Shown here in pieces: positions 1-9,311 of a stretch of 64,000 nt of DNA (positions are counted from its first letter, which is position 1; every line of letters starts with the position of its first letter). The DNA lies in contig JAPDOI010000021.1 in assembly GCA_029168955.1 (NCBI GenBank), positions 1,463,501 through 1,527,500 on the forward strand, written 5' to 3'. This stretch comes from Aplectana chamaeleonis (taxonomy: Eukaryota > Nematoda > Chromadorea > Rhabditida > Cosmocercidae). A model generated the notes under the pieces. The model worked only from the letters and a program-made list of their open reading frames with translations. It ran no database searches and was not told where the DNA came from. Both the position numbers and the translations under genes were made by a program.

Positions 1-511
1 CACTTCATCATGTTCTTCCATGCATTCTACATCCTATGTACGTGTATGATTGCAGAGTCACCTTGTCGTGATGTTCTAGGAGTTTTGCAACACTTTCCAC
101 TGATCTCACTGGAGCTATTAGGGGTATCGGAAAGTAATGTCGCTTTCTTGTTATGCGGAACCCAAACACCTGCTCTGCATACTTTCCCAATCTGCTCCAA
201 ACGTTCTTGAATGGTCGAGCAAGGTTGGTTAAGACGATTTGACAATTCCTCGATCGTCTGACCCGTGTGTTGCTTCCACTTCCGCTCTCAACACGTCGTT
301 GTCTAACGTTGATGCTCTTCCTGGACGATGCGAGCCAGAAAGATTAAAATGACCCGGTTTGAACTTGGAAAACCACCTTTGGCATTTACAAATGTTCATT
401 GCATTTGGATAAATATCCCAAAGGTTTTTAATAGCAACTGTTGCGTTACTTCCCTTGCGAAACTCAAAAAGCATGCCGGATGTGTACCTTTTCTGATATT
501 TGGCTGGCCAT
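1..511 (-). pseudogene. Mariner-type transposase, N-terminal part, decayed (truncated by window edge)
   Basis: Read on the minus strand, this carries the N-terminal half of a mariner/SETMAR-type transposase: an initial ATG at 511-509, then a helix-turn-helix DNA-binding region (EFRKGSNATVAIKNLWDI, WFSKFKPGHFNL, GRASTLDNDVLRAEVE) and the second paired-like region (STIQERLEQIGKVCRAGVWV) typical just before the catalytic domain. The family protein is about 340 residues; only ~150 are here because the window starts inside it. The frame is broken at least twice: a stop soon after the ATG, and a shift near 240. The copy is therefore dead. Terminal inverted repeats were not found upstream of 511, so the element's outer end is undefined. 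It lies just 5' of the exons starting at 785 and may sit in an intron of that gene. Family call is from motif recognition; the decay is directly visible. Confidence 0.8.
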
Positions 512-784
512 TTTACCCAAAATCACAAAAAATGTGATTCAATTGTCTACAAGTAGACAAGTCACTTTAACCTCACAATATCTTTGAAATGCCTCTGAAC
601 CAAACAATGAGCTTATAAATGATAATCAAGTATTGACGTGCGCAGAAACTACATTACTTTCCGGTTCGCCTAATGTTTCAATTTCGAGGGCAGTTAGATA
701 ACTCCCTCATTTTCGATGATGAAGTTTCAGATCTTCGGATGATTTTTTATGAATACTATTGAATTTTATTTAGATGTTTTTCAG

Positions 785-2416
785 GTCGCTGCAGCTTGTG
801 TACTGTAATCATCTACTTCCATTCGATGCGGGTACAAAGCTTCCGTTTGAGCCAATGTTCCCGTTTGATACATTTAAACTGAAAAGGTAGCATTTCTTTT
901 CTTACATCGCGATTCTTCCTTATGTATTGGGTTGGGGAATAAGTTCGTCGGTTTTTCTCAAAGAGCTATATTTTAACAAAACACAATAATTTTAACAACA
1001 AGTTAATCAATTATGCATTCGGCGCTACTGTTTGCGACCTTCTCCCAGCACTCGACCAATTTGTTGATGCCGTTCCACCAAAAATCACCCAGTCTGGTGT
1101 CGTAGAAGTTGTTGAGCCAGTCTTTGAGGTCCTCATCGCCGTTGAAAATAACACCCCTCATTTGATCCGACATGGAGCGTAAAAGGCGATATTCGGTTGG
1201 GGCAAGGTCCGGAGAGTACGGTGGATGCTGAAGAACCTCCCATTCGTGCTCATAGAGTGCGGCTTTGACGACTTGTGCAACATGTGGTCTGGCGTTGTCG
1301 TGGAGCAAGATGACTAGGCCTTGTCGATCAGACCTTTTTAGTCGCATAAACTCATTTACGCGGCACAGTTGGGCAATGTAGAGCTCATCGTTCACCACTG
1401 CGTTCATTCAAGCATTTCCCGGTATATCGTGCCCATCAAACGCAGATAAATGGTGTTCTTCGGTTAGAGATCTTGCTTGGCTCTCGGATTCGGGATGCCT
1501 CCTGGAGCCAGCCACTCCTTTCTTTGCTTTATATTGACGCATAGACACCATTTCCCATCTCCCGTGAATATCGGTACAAAAAGCGCTGTTTATGAACGCG
1601 TGTTGCTCGATGGCGCGCGAGGTGTTAAGCAGCGATTTGAAGGGTATTCCATTTCAAAGCCTTAAAAATAGTGAAAAAATAAATTCTTACAGAGAAACAA
1701 GTAACACAGTTTGTAGAGCAGAAAAAGCACTTTGTAATGAATACAAACACTTAGCTTAACAAACAAACAGATCATTCAAATAAAGCTCTTGAAAAACCGA
1801 ACGCACTTATTCCCCAACCTAATATATAATCACCCTTCATAGATGCTCAGTTTTACCATCATTGTCTACACCAGCAGAATGGAGTGACAAAATGATTCAA
1901 AGACTAGCAAGATGTTTGTGAAGCTGTTTCTATTATAGTTCAATTACTCTGGTGTGCTCACAACTGCGCCGCTTCTCGCCTTTGGCTGAAGACAAATCCG
2001 AGGTTTCATCTGTGTTACAAAGTTCTAAAATGATTGATTCACTGGATGAGAATGCCATGGATTTCCTCGAAGACGACGACATGGTCATTGGTACGTTTTT
2101 TAGAGAAACTTTTTATCCTCATAGGGAGTTTGGCGACGGTTTTCATCGTCTGGGAAACAAACAATTCAGTTACCTATACAAGGAGTTGGTTATTCGAAAT
2201 TTCTGTTCTAAGATTCCTGTCATTCGCTGATAGTGCGTTGAAAAAATGGATATTCTGCTACCTGAACAAAATACGGAATTGGAAATTTCAGATTCATTCC
2301 GTGATCGAACTGGGAGTGCGGCGTGTTACGATATCCAGCCTTCTACCTTCACGATATATTCATCTAGTCCCGGCCTAAGGAATTTTAAGAATTCGGTGGA
2401 TATGAATTTTTATTGA
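785..2416 (+). CDS. Cellular gene, last three exons (product unknown)
   Basis: Three exons keep one reading frame. Exon 785-886 follows TTTTTCAG, begins G|TCG and ends AAA AG before GTAGCA. Exon 1939-2090 follows TATTATAG, completes that codon with T, and ends ATT G before a strong donor GTACGTTTTT. Exon 2292-2416 follows GGAAATTTCAG, begins AT (giving GAT), and ends at TGA 2414-2416. Phases 2/1 and 1/2 match at both junctions, which would be unlikely by chance. The ~125-residue C-terminal piece contains NHLLPFDAGTKLPFEPMFPF, then an acidic stretch (DSLDENAMDFLEDDDMVI) and an S/T-rich tail ending FKNSVDMNFY. No catalytic motif or membrane segment is seen. I do not recognise the family. Upstream exons should lie 5' of 785 or outside the window. 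The first intron is swollen by a mariner insertion. Confidence 0.55.
927..1822 (-). mobile_element. Mariner element, internally deleted, in an intron
   Basis: The ends are inverted repeats of about 30 bp (TTGGGTTGGGGAATAAG on the left; TTAGGTTGGGGAATAAG read inward from the right), flanked by TA at 925-926 and 1823-1824, as expected for Tc1/mariner. The length of 896 bp is well below the ~1.3 kb of intact mariners, and the DNA-binding N-terminus of the transposase is absent, so an internal deletion has occurred. It lies between exons 785-886 and 1939-2090 of the plus-strand gene, in the opposite orientation. TIRs are still easy to match, so the copy could in principle be mobilised by a related transposase; that is inference. 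Confidence 0.9.
1003..1660 (-). pseudogene. Mariner transposase catalytic domain, truncated
   Basis: The C-terminal 134 residues are open (1407-1003) and contain HDNARPHVA, with the second catalytic Asp, and YSPDLAPTEYRLLRSM. Exactly 34 residues separate that Asp from the acidic residue in PTEYR. Mariners normally have Asp here (DD34D); this copy has Glu. Upstream on the minus strand, around 1560, a degenerate first catalytic block reads FTGDGKW and is followed by KQRKEWL, in a frame with stops. The ~110-residue N-terminal DNA-binding region is missing. The protein is thus a remnant and not an active enzyme. Whether the Glu is a family trait or a single mutation of this copy cannot be told from one sequence. 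Confidence 0.85.
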
Positions 2417-2892
2417 TATATTTTGTTATTGTAAAATTCCCCGCTTCTAGTCCATTTGCCGCTATTTTTGTTGTTTCCATGCACTTGTTGTGCAACAACT
2501 ATTTTTGAGTTTGTTTTGTTTTTGTTGAAATATGTATATTGGAGCAGTAGCGTTTCATGTGCATAGTTGTTGATAAGTCCTTCTTGTGAGCTCTTCTGTA
2601 GGACTGTTTTGGTTTCAGAAACTGTTAAATTGGATCAACTTATGTTTTCCATCCAAATGGTTGTACCTTATACCCTGTTATAGTTGCTTTCTTCCTGTTG
2701 TTGTGTTGATAGTTGATTTGATGACAGTTTTGTTTTCTGGTTACGACAGGTAACAATGGTTAATTTGTGAAAACCTATTATTATCAGAATCCAACCTGCA
2801 TGCACCAATTTTTGTCATAATTGAACAAAATTCTGGGATTCCCTTTTTCAAAACTGTTTTGTGCTTGAGGAAGGATTTCTAACACAGTTCGA
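2417..2892. other. Spacer after the first gene
   Basis: AT-rich sequence following the TGA at 2416. Presumably 3' UTR and then intergenic or intronic DNA. No repeat, canonical AATAAA or convincing exon was recognised. Confidence 0.4.
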
Positions 2893-3112
2893 GGATTTCT
2901 ATCCTTGCTCAAAATCTGTCAATAATGGACAGACGTTGCAAAATTCTGCATTCACCTCTGTGAACTTCTGCACTCATCCTTACCTCCCCGATGAAGGACT
3001 GCCCGCAGATCTCGGCGGGCAAAATCGAATTATCAAGGGGGATTTACTGGACTGCTCTATGTATTTTAAGCCTAACAAGGGAAGTGCAAACGGTCAATGT
3101 AGCCGTTTGTAA
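2893..3112 (+). CDS. Candidate exon of an unidentified gene
   Basis: An open frame of about 72 codons follows the acceptor-like TTTCTAACACAG and runs to TAA at 3110-3112. The peptide is protein-like (FEDFYPCSKSVNNGQTLQNS, then FCTHPYLPDEGLPADLGG, then DLLDCSMYFKPNKG) with normal codon variety and no low-complexity bias. It lies ~480 bases after the stop of the preceding gene and directly before the long-TIR element at 3127, so the true 3' end of the exon may have been replaced or displaced by that insertion. No family recognised. A donor within the last 40 bases is also possible. Confidence 0.35.
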
Positions 3113-3126
3113 CGAAATATATAAAC

Positions 3127-4224
3127 TCTGTCCCAAACGAGATGGCAAGCGAAGAGTGTAAGGAAGCAGCGCTCCCCCTGCGTCTCTGACGTTTTTTGGT
3201 TACTGTAAGGCCTTGCAGAGTTCGATCGCTGCGCGACGCGATCGTGTGCACGGCGACGTGATCGTCGCGTCGCCGTGGAAATCGCAGGCTTCGGAAGTGT
3301 GAATGCCCAATCGCGAATGTTGTTGATCACGCACTCTTACGTACTCATTCTAATCGACGCAAAAACAGAATCCTTTTTTTTTTGAAACACCTTACCTGCC
3401 ACGTAAGGCCCCGGTCATAGTTGGATGAGCCGACGCCTCCAGCCCGGTCGATACACACAGAATGCATTGGAAATAGGATGCAAAAATCACTCGGTGTATC
3501 CCCCCCGCACCCCCCAACACCCACCCGGTCGATACGTATGAACAACATGGTGAGGTGAAGCTGAAAATCACTCGGTGTATCCCCGCACCCCTCGGTCGAT
3601 ACGTATGTTTAAAATGATTGAGTGAGGTTGAGAAAATCACTCGATGTATCCGACGCGGTCGATATCCATGCAATACGTGGATGACGGCGGATGAGAAAAT
3701 CACCGGGTGGGCGGGTCGATGATAAATCATTGCGTATCACTAGAAAGCTAACCTTACTGCTACCTCCGTTACTTCACCATACTCTCCTTCACTATTTCTT
3801 TGAACAGGTGCAATCCTGTTGGCCACGTAATCATCGTCATATCTAGTTGGATACATCGAGTGATTTTCTCAACCTCACTCCATCATTTTAAACATACGTA
3901 TCGACCGGGGGGGAGGGTGCGGGGGGGATACAGATGCAAATAGCACCAACTATGACCGGGGCCTAAATTAGAGTATCCACATCAATATAGAATAATACGC
4001 GCATTTTCAGCGCAAATAACGCAAAAAATGGTGAAGTATGCGGAAAAGGAAAATGCGAGCGTGAGAAACTCGATGAATTCTGTTTTTGGATGACGGTGAG
4101 ACAGATGTTGTGTCGCGCACGTGATTTCCGTGCGCGACGTCTCACCGTAATCCAAAAGCGTCAGAGACGTAGAGGGAGCGCTGCTTCTTTGGACTCTTCG
4201 CTTGCCATCTCATTTGGGACAGGG
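3127..4224. mobile_element. Long-TIR DNA element (MITE-like), 1.1 kb
   Basis: About 66 bp at 3127-3192 (starting CTCTGTCCCAAACGAGATGG) return in inverted orientation at 4159-4224 with a handful of mismatches. No transposase is encoded. The inside holds a second, nested inverted-repeat unit (3406-3964) and a GC-rich block around 3220-3290 of alternating cgcgacgcgatcg-like words. Target duplication was not identified. Non-autonomous DNA transposon is the most economical reading. Confidence 0.65.
3406..3964. repeat. Nested inverted-repeat element, GGCCCCGGTCATAGTTGG ends
   Basis: The ends read AGGCCCCGGTCATAGTTGG at 3406 and its complement at about 3946-3964. The interior has several copies of a phrase made of AAAATCACTCGRTGTATCC and GGTCGATAC, in both orientations (3480, 3570, 3630, 3700, 3850, 3895). 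A related copy sits at 55205-55510 (GGCCCCGGTTATAGTTGGTC plus GGTGATTTTCTCAACC). This is a dispersed non-coding repeat family. Confidence 0.6.
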
Positions 4225-4269
4225 TATTCCAGCCGATATAATTGTGCGGACGTTTTTTAATCCAAATTT

Positions 4270-4605
4270 CAGCTGGTCTTTTAATCTCAGGAAGTTGGAG
4301 CTCGCCACCCGCTCACCTCTCATTTCGAAGAGCTCGCCAACCGCTACCCCCTCGTCTTCGCTCGCCACCCGCTATGGGTATAGCGGGCGTCTTCGGTCAC
4401 TTAAGGGGTCTGCAGAGTTGCGCCGCTGCGAGTCCCGCTGCGACACGGCAGTGTTGGAGAGCGGGGAGCGCCACGCAGTGGGCGAGGGCGGCGACGTTCC
4501 GCGCGAAAGCAGCGACGTCTGTACCTCGCAGAGTGTTTTCGCCGCCGCGACAGCAGCGGCTCCCGGAGCGACGCCGCCAACGAACGGCGGCGAGGAATGG
4601 TCTGG
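4270..4605. repeat. GC-rich dispersed repeat (CTCGCCACCCGCT family)
   Basis: Repeated CTCGCCACCCGCT and GCTATGGGTATAGCGGG-type words recur near 38560-38750 around the right flank of the 21-kb element. The second half (4390-4600) shares GGGTCTGCAGAGTTG in inverted orientation with 10345-10370. Open frames across it follow from GC richness and show no homology I recognise. Confidence 0.5.
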
Positions 4606-4612
4606 TGTGGTA

Positions 4613-5005
4613 TGTGTTTTGGTCCCCTGCCCGCCAAAATCAATTATAGCAAGCAAAATAATAAGTTCCTCACAAGCAAACAAGATAATCACCGGATAAA
4701 ACGGTTAATAGGCAAGAATAGAACGAAGAATAATTTATGCTCAAATAATTTACAACAAAAGATGACCTAGGCAAAACTTACAATATACACAACCTACAAA
4801 ATCAGATCATACCAGGAAGAGAAGGGAGGAGTGGGTAAGGAACGTGCACCCGTGGTGTCCAGCAGTCGACTAATGTCCTCATCAATAAGACCCGCCCCTG
4901 GTCTCCTCCGCCAGGGTACCGTTTCTCAGATCACGGGTCTTGACCTCCAATACCTACCCTACTGCGCCCGTCTCTTGGCCGCGGGGCCTCCACTTCTCCC
5001 TGACA
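4613..5005 (-). repeat. 3' LTR of the Ty3/Gypsy-type element
   Basis: A 393-bp LTR read on the minus strand from TGTCAGGGAGAAG to CCAAAACACA, giving the standard TG...CA ends. It matches 9312-9710 with about four substitutions and a 6-bp indel (an AAGAAT duplication in the other copy), i.e. roughly 1% divergence, so the insertion is young. The outer edge is ambiguous: CTGG occurs at 4602-4605 and immediately after the other LTR at 9711-9714. This would be a 4-bp target duplication if the true LTR end is seven bases further out (4606). Confidence 0.9.
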
Positions 5006-7766
5006 TGCCCTCCCCCTCGGAGAACATCGACCTCGATGTTCCGTATCTACTGTCCGGCAACTGCTGTAACATAGCTGCCACAGCTCTCTTTCGTGCCGCC
5101 TCATACAGATATTTCGGAACTCTTGCGCCCACGTGCTCAGTGAAAAATTGCCCGCTTCCTTCTGGCGAACCAGCTTCAATGAAAACCTTTCCTTCTTTCA
5201 GGAACGCTGTAGCCGTAGTGAACTTATGATTTCCAGCGTCAATGTTGACCAGTGCATTGTCCAGCGTCTTCCACATGTCCATGAGCGATTTCCACTTGAG
5301 CGCATTTCTCTCATTGATGGGTGGCCACACAGTCACCACTTTACCACCTTCCTGGATGTGCTTTCTTGATCGATCCAGGATCAACTTCAGCTTGTCTCCA
5401 TCCATCTTGTCGTCAGTTGGCCACACAATGACCCATGTACGAAATGCGGACATCGCTTCCAAACTTTCCAAGAGCCTGTCGAACGAAGTGACGATCTTCG
5501 TTAACACTTCGCCTCGCAAACCATCTCTTTCAATCGCCAGAGCTCCTTCACCCGCTAGGTATCCTACAGGGCCTTCCTTCGAACTTCTTCCACGAGCTTC
5601 TTCTCCCATGAGTTCTGCTCGAGCCGCTCTCAGTGCTTCGTCGTACGACTGCTCAAAGTAGTGGCCTTGTATGGCCGAGTGCTGCTGAATCCTCTTCGTG
5701 TTCATGACGAAATCAGTCCAGTCGATGCACTTGTGATACGCCATTTTCAGCACATCCTTTAGCGCCTTGGCCTCGTAGCAGACAGCTCCCTCTCTGTGCA
5801 AGCGAATCTTTTCGCCGATCTCGATATCCGTCCTCTGGAAGATACTGGTCGCTAGCCATGCAGACCACAACGTCGTTATCGGCTCACGAGCGACTGCTCC
5901 AGGAAAACAGGTTCCGATATCCTTCAGCGTGACTCCTTCGAAACAACCGTCTCCACACAAAAACGACAGATGCCCCTTCTCCAGAGGGCTCAGCAACGTT
6001 GCTCCACTGAAACAACGAACAGTTAGTTTCCATACTCTCGCTGCTACCGGTTTTCTACCGCGTTTTCCTCTCGTTCTTGTGTCGATTGGCTCATCTGATA
6101 TGCACTGAGGGACAACTCTTAGCATATCGAACTGTACTCTCAAAGGATCCTCATTTTCACCTATTCTCGCAACCAAAGCAGAATTCTGACTAATTTCTAA
6201 CACCCTATAAGGCACTGACCACTCACGTACAAACTTTGGATGAGAAGTCGATGCCTTTTCCTTTGGGCAAAACACATACACCCTATCTCCCACTTTGGCA
6301 TGTTTGTCACTGTCCACGTTATGCCTTCCGTCATACTCCCGCTTCATTCGCTCTCTTACACGATTATTATATTCCTGCATCCGTTCGCGTGTTTCTGACA
6401 CCGACAGCAGTAATTGAGTCTTGTAGTCGTCTATATTCTTATCCATCGCATACCACGATACACCACCATTAGGAATTATCGCGGATGGAAAAATCGGGTC
6501 TGTCCCGTGCAAAGCAAAGTACGGGCTTTCTCCGGTCGATCGATGGGGTGTCATGTTATAAGCCATCATACAAAATGGCAACCTTACATCCCACTCTGTC
6601 GGCACTACAGTAGTCTTCCTCAACATTGTCACGATAGTCCCATTCATGCGTTCCGTGAGCCCATTCTCCCTTGGGTTATAACCTTTCGTGGTGGCATGCT
6701 GAATACCCGTGATCTTAGTCAACTCAGTCATGACCCTGTTCTCAAACTCCCCTCCTTTATCTGATAAAAGGGTCCGGGGCCAGCGACACCCTTCCGCAAT
6801 CCACCTTGTGAATAGCGTCCTTGCCACTGTTTCCGCCGATTTGTCGGCCACAGGATAAGCCGCTGCAAACTTGCTGAAGTGGTCAATTACCGTTACTGCG
6901 TACCTGTTCCCGGAAGTTGTAGGTCCTAGTTCCAGTATGTCGACCCTTACTATTTCATATGGTCGCGTGGTAACTATTGGCTTCAACGGTGGAATCGTTG
7001 CAGTTGTCGGATTATGAACGAAACACGTCTGACACTCACGTGTCCACTTTCGAATATCATTCATCATGGCCCTGATACCCATGCTACGTGCTCTCGTGAT
7101 TATTTCCGAAATTCGATTTCCCTCGTCTTTTTCTTGCCTCACTGACTGGCTTTCTACGATTCGCTTGTCTTGTCTCCCTGGCTGACATTCCACGATTCGC
7201 TTCACTTGAGCCTTCTTCTGCGGGCAATCCTTTTTAATGTGCCCGAATCGCGAGCAATTGTAACACTTACGCGTCTCCTCCTTCTTATCAAAGCTTTCCT
7301 TTTCGCCTCTCCTGTCCATCCATGTCCTGCTATCACTGCGATGGTCATTATTGTACCTACTCGTACCTATCTTTTCCTCGCCCTGCCTTCCTTCTCCTGC
7401 CTTACCATAGCTGTTTTTTCGAAATTCTGGCCTGTCCTTTCGAGCGAAGTCCCCGTTATAGGTACCTGATCTCACTTTCCAGTCATGGCTCCGACGCCGC
7501 CTGTCTTCTCGCGGAGTTCCATACATCCGCTTCGACAGTTCAATCGAAAGCGCTAACTGTTTCACTTCGTCGTACGCCCTTTCTGGTTTCACCTCATGCA
7601 GAGCGCTTAGCAACTGCACATGTTCTGGCCAATCCTTCAAGTTCGATAAGAGAAGTTTGCTTTCCGGGTTTGCTTTCCTACCTAACTTTTCCAACACGAC
7701 GCAGAAATCCGCTACTTCCTGATGCGGACGGATGCGCAACTCTGTAAGCTCCGCTATGACACGCAT
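4959..7766 (-). CDS. Fused Gag(CA-NC)-integrase-unknown domain polyprotein, 935 aa
   Basis: Residues 1-85 are the C-terminal part of a retrotransposon capsid. A CCHC zinc knuckle follows (CYNCSRFGHIKKDC: C168, C171, H176, C181) within a basic region. At about residues 225-240 the sequence jumps into the end of an integrase zinc-binding domain: C245/C248 of the HHCC finger are present but the His pair is not. The integrase core is complete: D276 (VRVDIL), D336 (LLSDKGGEF) and E372 (NGLTERMN), with the DD35E spacing, then a GPY/F-like C-terminal region to ~550. Residues ~575-920 are an extra domain, mixed alpha/beta in character (FRTWVIVWPTDD, KVVTVWPPINE), that I cannot assign. Protease, RT and RNase H are missing without frame loss. 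The stop lies inside the 3' LTR, so the last ~15 residues are LTR-encoded. The listed ATG is internal: the frame is probably entered from gag by frameshift or splicing. Confidence 0.85.
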   Translation of the reverse strand: MRVIAELTELRIRPHQEVADFCVVLEKLGRKANPESKLLLSNLKDWPEHVQLLSALHEVKPERAYDEVKQLALSIELSKRMYGTPREDRRRRSHDWKVRSGTYNGDFARKDRPEFRKNSYGKAGEGRQGEEKIGTSRYNNDHRSDSRTWMDRRGEKESFDKKEETRKCYNCSRFGHIKKDCPQKKAQVKRIVECQPGRQDKRIVESQSVRQEKDEGNRISEIITRARSMGIRAMMNDIRKWTRECQTCFVHNPTTATIPPLKPIVTTRPYEIVRVDILELGPTTSGNRYAVTVIDHFSKFAAAYPVADKSAETVARTLFTRWIAEGCRWPRTLLSDKGGEFENRVMTELTKITGIQHATTKGYNPRENGLTERMNGTIVTMLRKTTVVPTEWDVRLPFCMMAYNMTPHRSTGESPYFALHGTDPIFPSAIIPNGGVSWYAMDKNIDDYKTQLLLSVSETRERMQEYNNRVRERMKREYDGRHNVDSDKHAKVGDRVYVFCPKEKASTSHPKFVREWSVPYRVLEISQNSALVARIGENEDPLRVQFDMLRVVPQCISDEPIDTRTRGKRGRKPVAARVWKLTVRCFSGATLLSPLEKGHLSFLCGDGCFEGVTLKDIGTCFPGAVAREPITTLWSAWLATSIFQRTDIEIGEKIRLHREGAVCYEAKALKDVLKMAYHKCIDWTDFVMNTKRIQQHSAIQGHYFEQSYDEALRAARAELMGEEARGRSSKEGPVGYLAGEGALAIERDGLRGEVLTKIVTSFDRLLESLEAMSAFRTWVIVWPTDDKMDGDKLKLILDRSRKHIQEGGKVVTVWPPINERNALKWKSLMDMWKTLDNALVNIDAGNHKFTTATAFLKEGKVFIEAGSPEGSGQFFTEHVGARVPKYLYEAARKRAVAAMLQQLPDSRYGTSRSMFSEGEGMSGRSGGPAAKRRAQ
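5006..5018 (-). promoter_or_regulatory. Polypurine tract
   Basis: Minus-strand GAGGGGGAGGGCA directly abuts the TG start of the 3' LTR at 5005. This is the position and composition expected of the plus-strand primer of an LTR retrotransposon. Confidence 0.75.
5980..6050 (-). promoter_or_regulatory. Possible 3' splice site between integrase and the C-terminal domain
   Basis: On the minus strand the codons at residues ~575-588 of the fused frame read GTATGG...TTGTTTCAG|TGG, a good nematode acceptor (ending near 6010) preceded by GT-containing donors only 30-45 bases upstream. Use of the acceptor from a distant donor would give a subgenomic mRNA for the C-terminal domain. The frame is open through the site, so it may simply be coding sequence. 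Confidence 0.3.
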
Positions 7767-7789
7767 TCTACCCGCTACCGTATCTTCCG

Positions 7790-8725
7790 CTAACAGTTTA
7801 CCAGCTCTAGCACTACCTCCTCAAATCCCTTCTGTCTGACCGCTACTGGTAATGACAAGAATACGGATTTAGCTCGACCACCCAAATGGTCATCACCGAG
7901 AATTTCCACTAGTGTTTGGTCACTGAATACGACCCTCTGGTACTTTCTGCGAAAACTCCTAATGAACTCCTTGAAATTTTCATTAACACTCCCTTTGTAA
8001 ACACCCGGATCGGCACAAGACAACGACTGGAAACCGCTTAACATTTCAAACGTGAAATTCTGACCTGTTGCTCTTTCGTGTTCCTCCTCCCATGATGTCT
8101 CCGCACAGCGCTTCCATCTGGGCTCGCAACGTACTCCAGTCTGCCATTCCGTTTCCTGAAACTGCTTCACATTTGTATCTGGCATAACGAGTGATTCTCT
8201 TTGTCTGTGACCCTCACCTTTATGGCCCTCTTGAATCGTGCTGCTTTGACCGTCGGCTTTGTGCTTCACCTCTTTGGCCACCTTGACAATCTGCAACATA
8301 TCAGTGTTGAGAATCTCACAAACGTCTGCCAGTATATCCCCGTCTTTCTCCATGGTGCTAATGTACTGCTCCCACTCCTCTTCTGACTCAATCCCTCTAT
8401 CTTCTGAGACCTCGGCTAATTTACCGTGCAAAATCATAGTTTTATTGTAATTGTGCGCCAATTTTTCTAACCTAGTACAGACACGCTCTACTTCTCTCTG
8501 AATTGCTGCCAAATGTTTTTCCTTATACCTACTCGACACCTTGTGTTCCGACATTTCCTCACTGACCGTCCTAGGTATTGCTGCTAGCATGCCCCTCAAG
8601 TCCTCTAATTCATCTGATAATTCCTTACATGGAAAACTATACGGTTTACCCACCGATTTCATTTTCCGTGGATCAAGGTTTTCCTCCACATCGGACATGT
8701 TCGCATCGACCTCGTTTGCATCCAT
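7790..8725 (-). CDS. Gag, N-terminal part (matrix/capsid), 311 aa
   Basis: This begins with an ATG at 8725 (MDANEVDANMSDVEENLDP) after an open 5' leader. The first ~190 residues are charged and predicted coiled-coil (heptad-like ELEDLRGML, VERVCTRLEKL, ILADVCEILN). From ~225 the protein has a retrotransposon capsid pattern (FTFEMLSGFQSLSCADPGVY, FKEFIRSFRRKY, LGGRAKSVFLSLP). The stop at 7790 falls in the middle of the capsid homology, which resumes in another frame within a few codons (7766 onward). Either a single-base deletion or a programmed -1 event joins the two; no obvious slippery heptamer was seen, so mutation is the simpler explanation. Role: particle assembly and RNA packaging by family. 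Confidence 0.75.
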   Translation of the reverse strand: MDANEVDANMSDVEENLDPRKMKSVGKPYSFPCKELSDELEDLRGMLAAIPRTVSEEMSEHKVSSRYKEKHLAAIQREVERVCTRLEKLAHNYNKTMILHGKLAEVSEDRGIESEEEWEQYISTMEKDGDILADVCEILNTDMLQIVKVAKEVKHKADGQSSTIQEGHKGEGHRQRESLVMPDTNVKQFQETEWQTGVRCEPRWKRCAETSWEEEHERATGQNFTFEMLSGFQSLSCADPGVYKGSVNENFKEFIRSFRRKYQRVVFSDQTLVEILGDDHLGGRAKSVFLSLPVAVRQKGFEEVVLELVNC

Positions 8726-9311
8726 TTGAGCGCTATCTGGAAATTCAGTATTAGCCGATAGTCACTCCACTTGCACACGATTCGCTCACGTGAACGAATA
8801 TTCGGACAGCAATCACGTACGAAATCTCAAAATCTGAGACAAACTTCCACTGTGCCTAATGGGATTCCGACCCAGCCTAAGATCAGTGCTACACTAGCCC
8901 TTGACCCTTCTTCAGCACCCCGGCTGCCTCGTTCGAGAAAAAAATCAATATCTGTGATAGTGATTCCGAGATCCTCTAGCACAGTTCGCCCTGTCTCACG
9001 AACTGGCTAGCAACAAGTCGCAAGAATCGGTGGCAAAAAAAATTCCTACTTCAGATGAAACTACAGAGGAAATCGTCAGAAAAAAAATCTACTCCAGGTG
9101 AGAAATTTTTTTTCCGGTGCTATCTATTGCTTGTGTGGTTCGGCCCCCATGTGGTATGGTTTCCGTTTTCGTTTTAGTCTGACGCATGGACCAGGCGGCT
9201 GGCCGTGCGGGGTTGGTGGCCTCACTGAAAAATGGGGTTTCGATTCGCGCGGGGTGATCTACCGTCGCAGCCCCGTCCATTCATCAGACTAAAATGATTG
9301 CGCGAACTCTA
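8726..9311 (-). other. Retrotransposon 5' leader with inverted repeat
   Basis: Non-coding leader between the 5' LTR and gag. A 20-bp inverted repeat (TTTTAGTCTGACGCATGGAC at about 9172 and its imperfect complement at 9276-9295, three mismatches) encloses ~80 bases with further GC pairing. In the RNA this could form a long hairpin, such as a dimerisation or packaging structure, or it may be a small inserted element. Confidence 0.45.

Noticed and set aside
4202..4699. 165-codon plus-strand frame at 4202-4699
   Set aside because: It spans a GC-rich dispersed repeat and runs into the LTR; overlapping frames of similar length exist on both strands.
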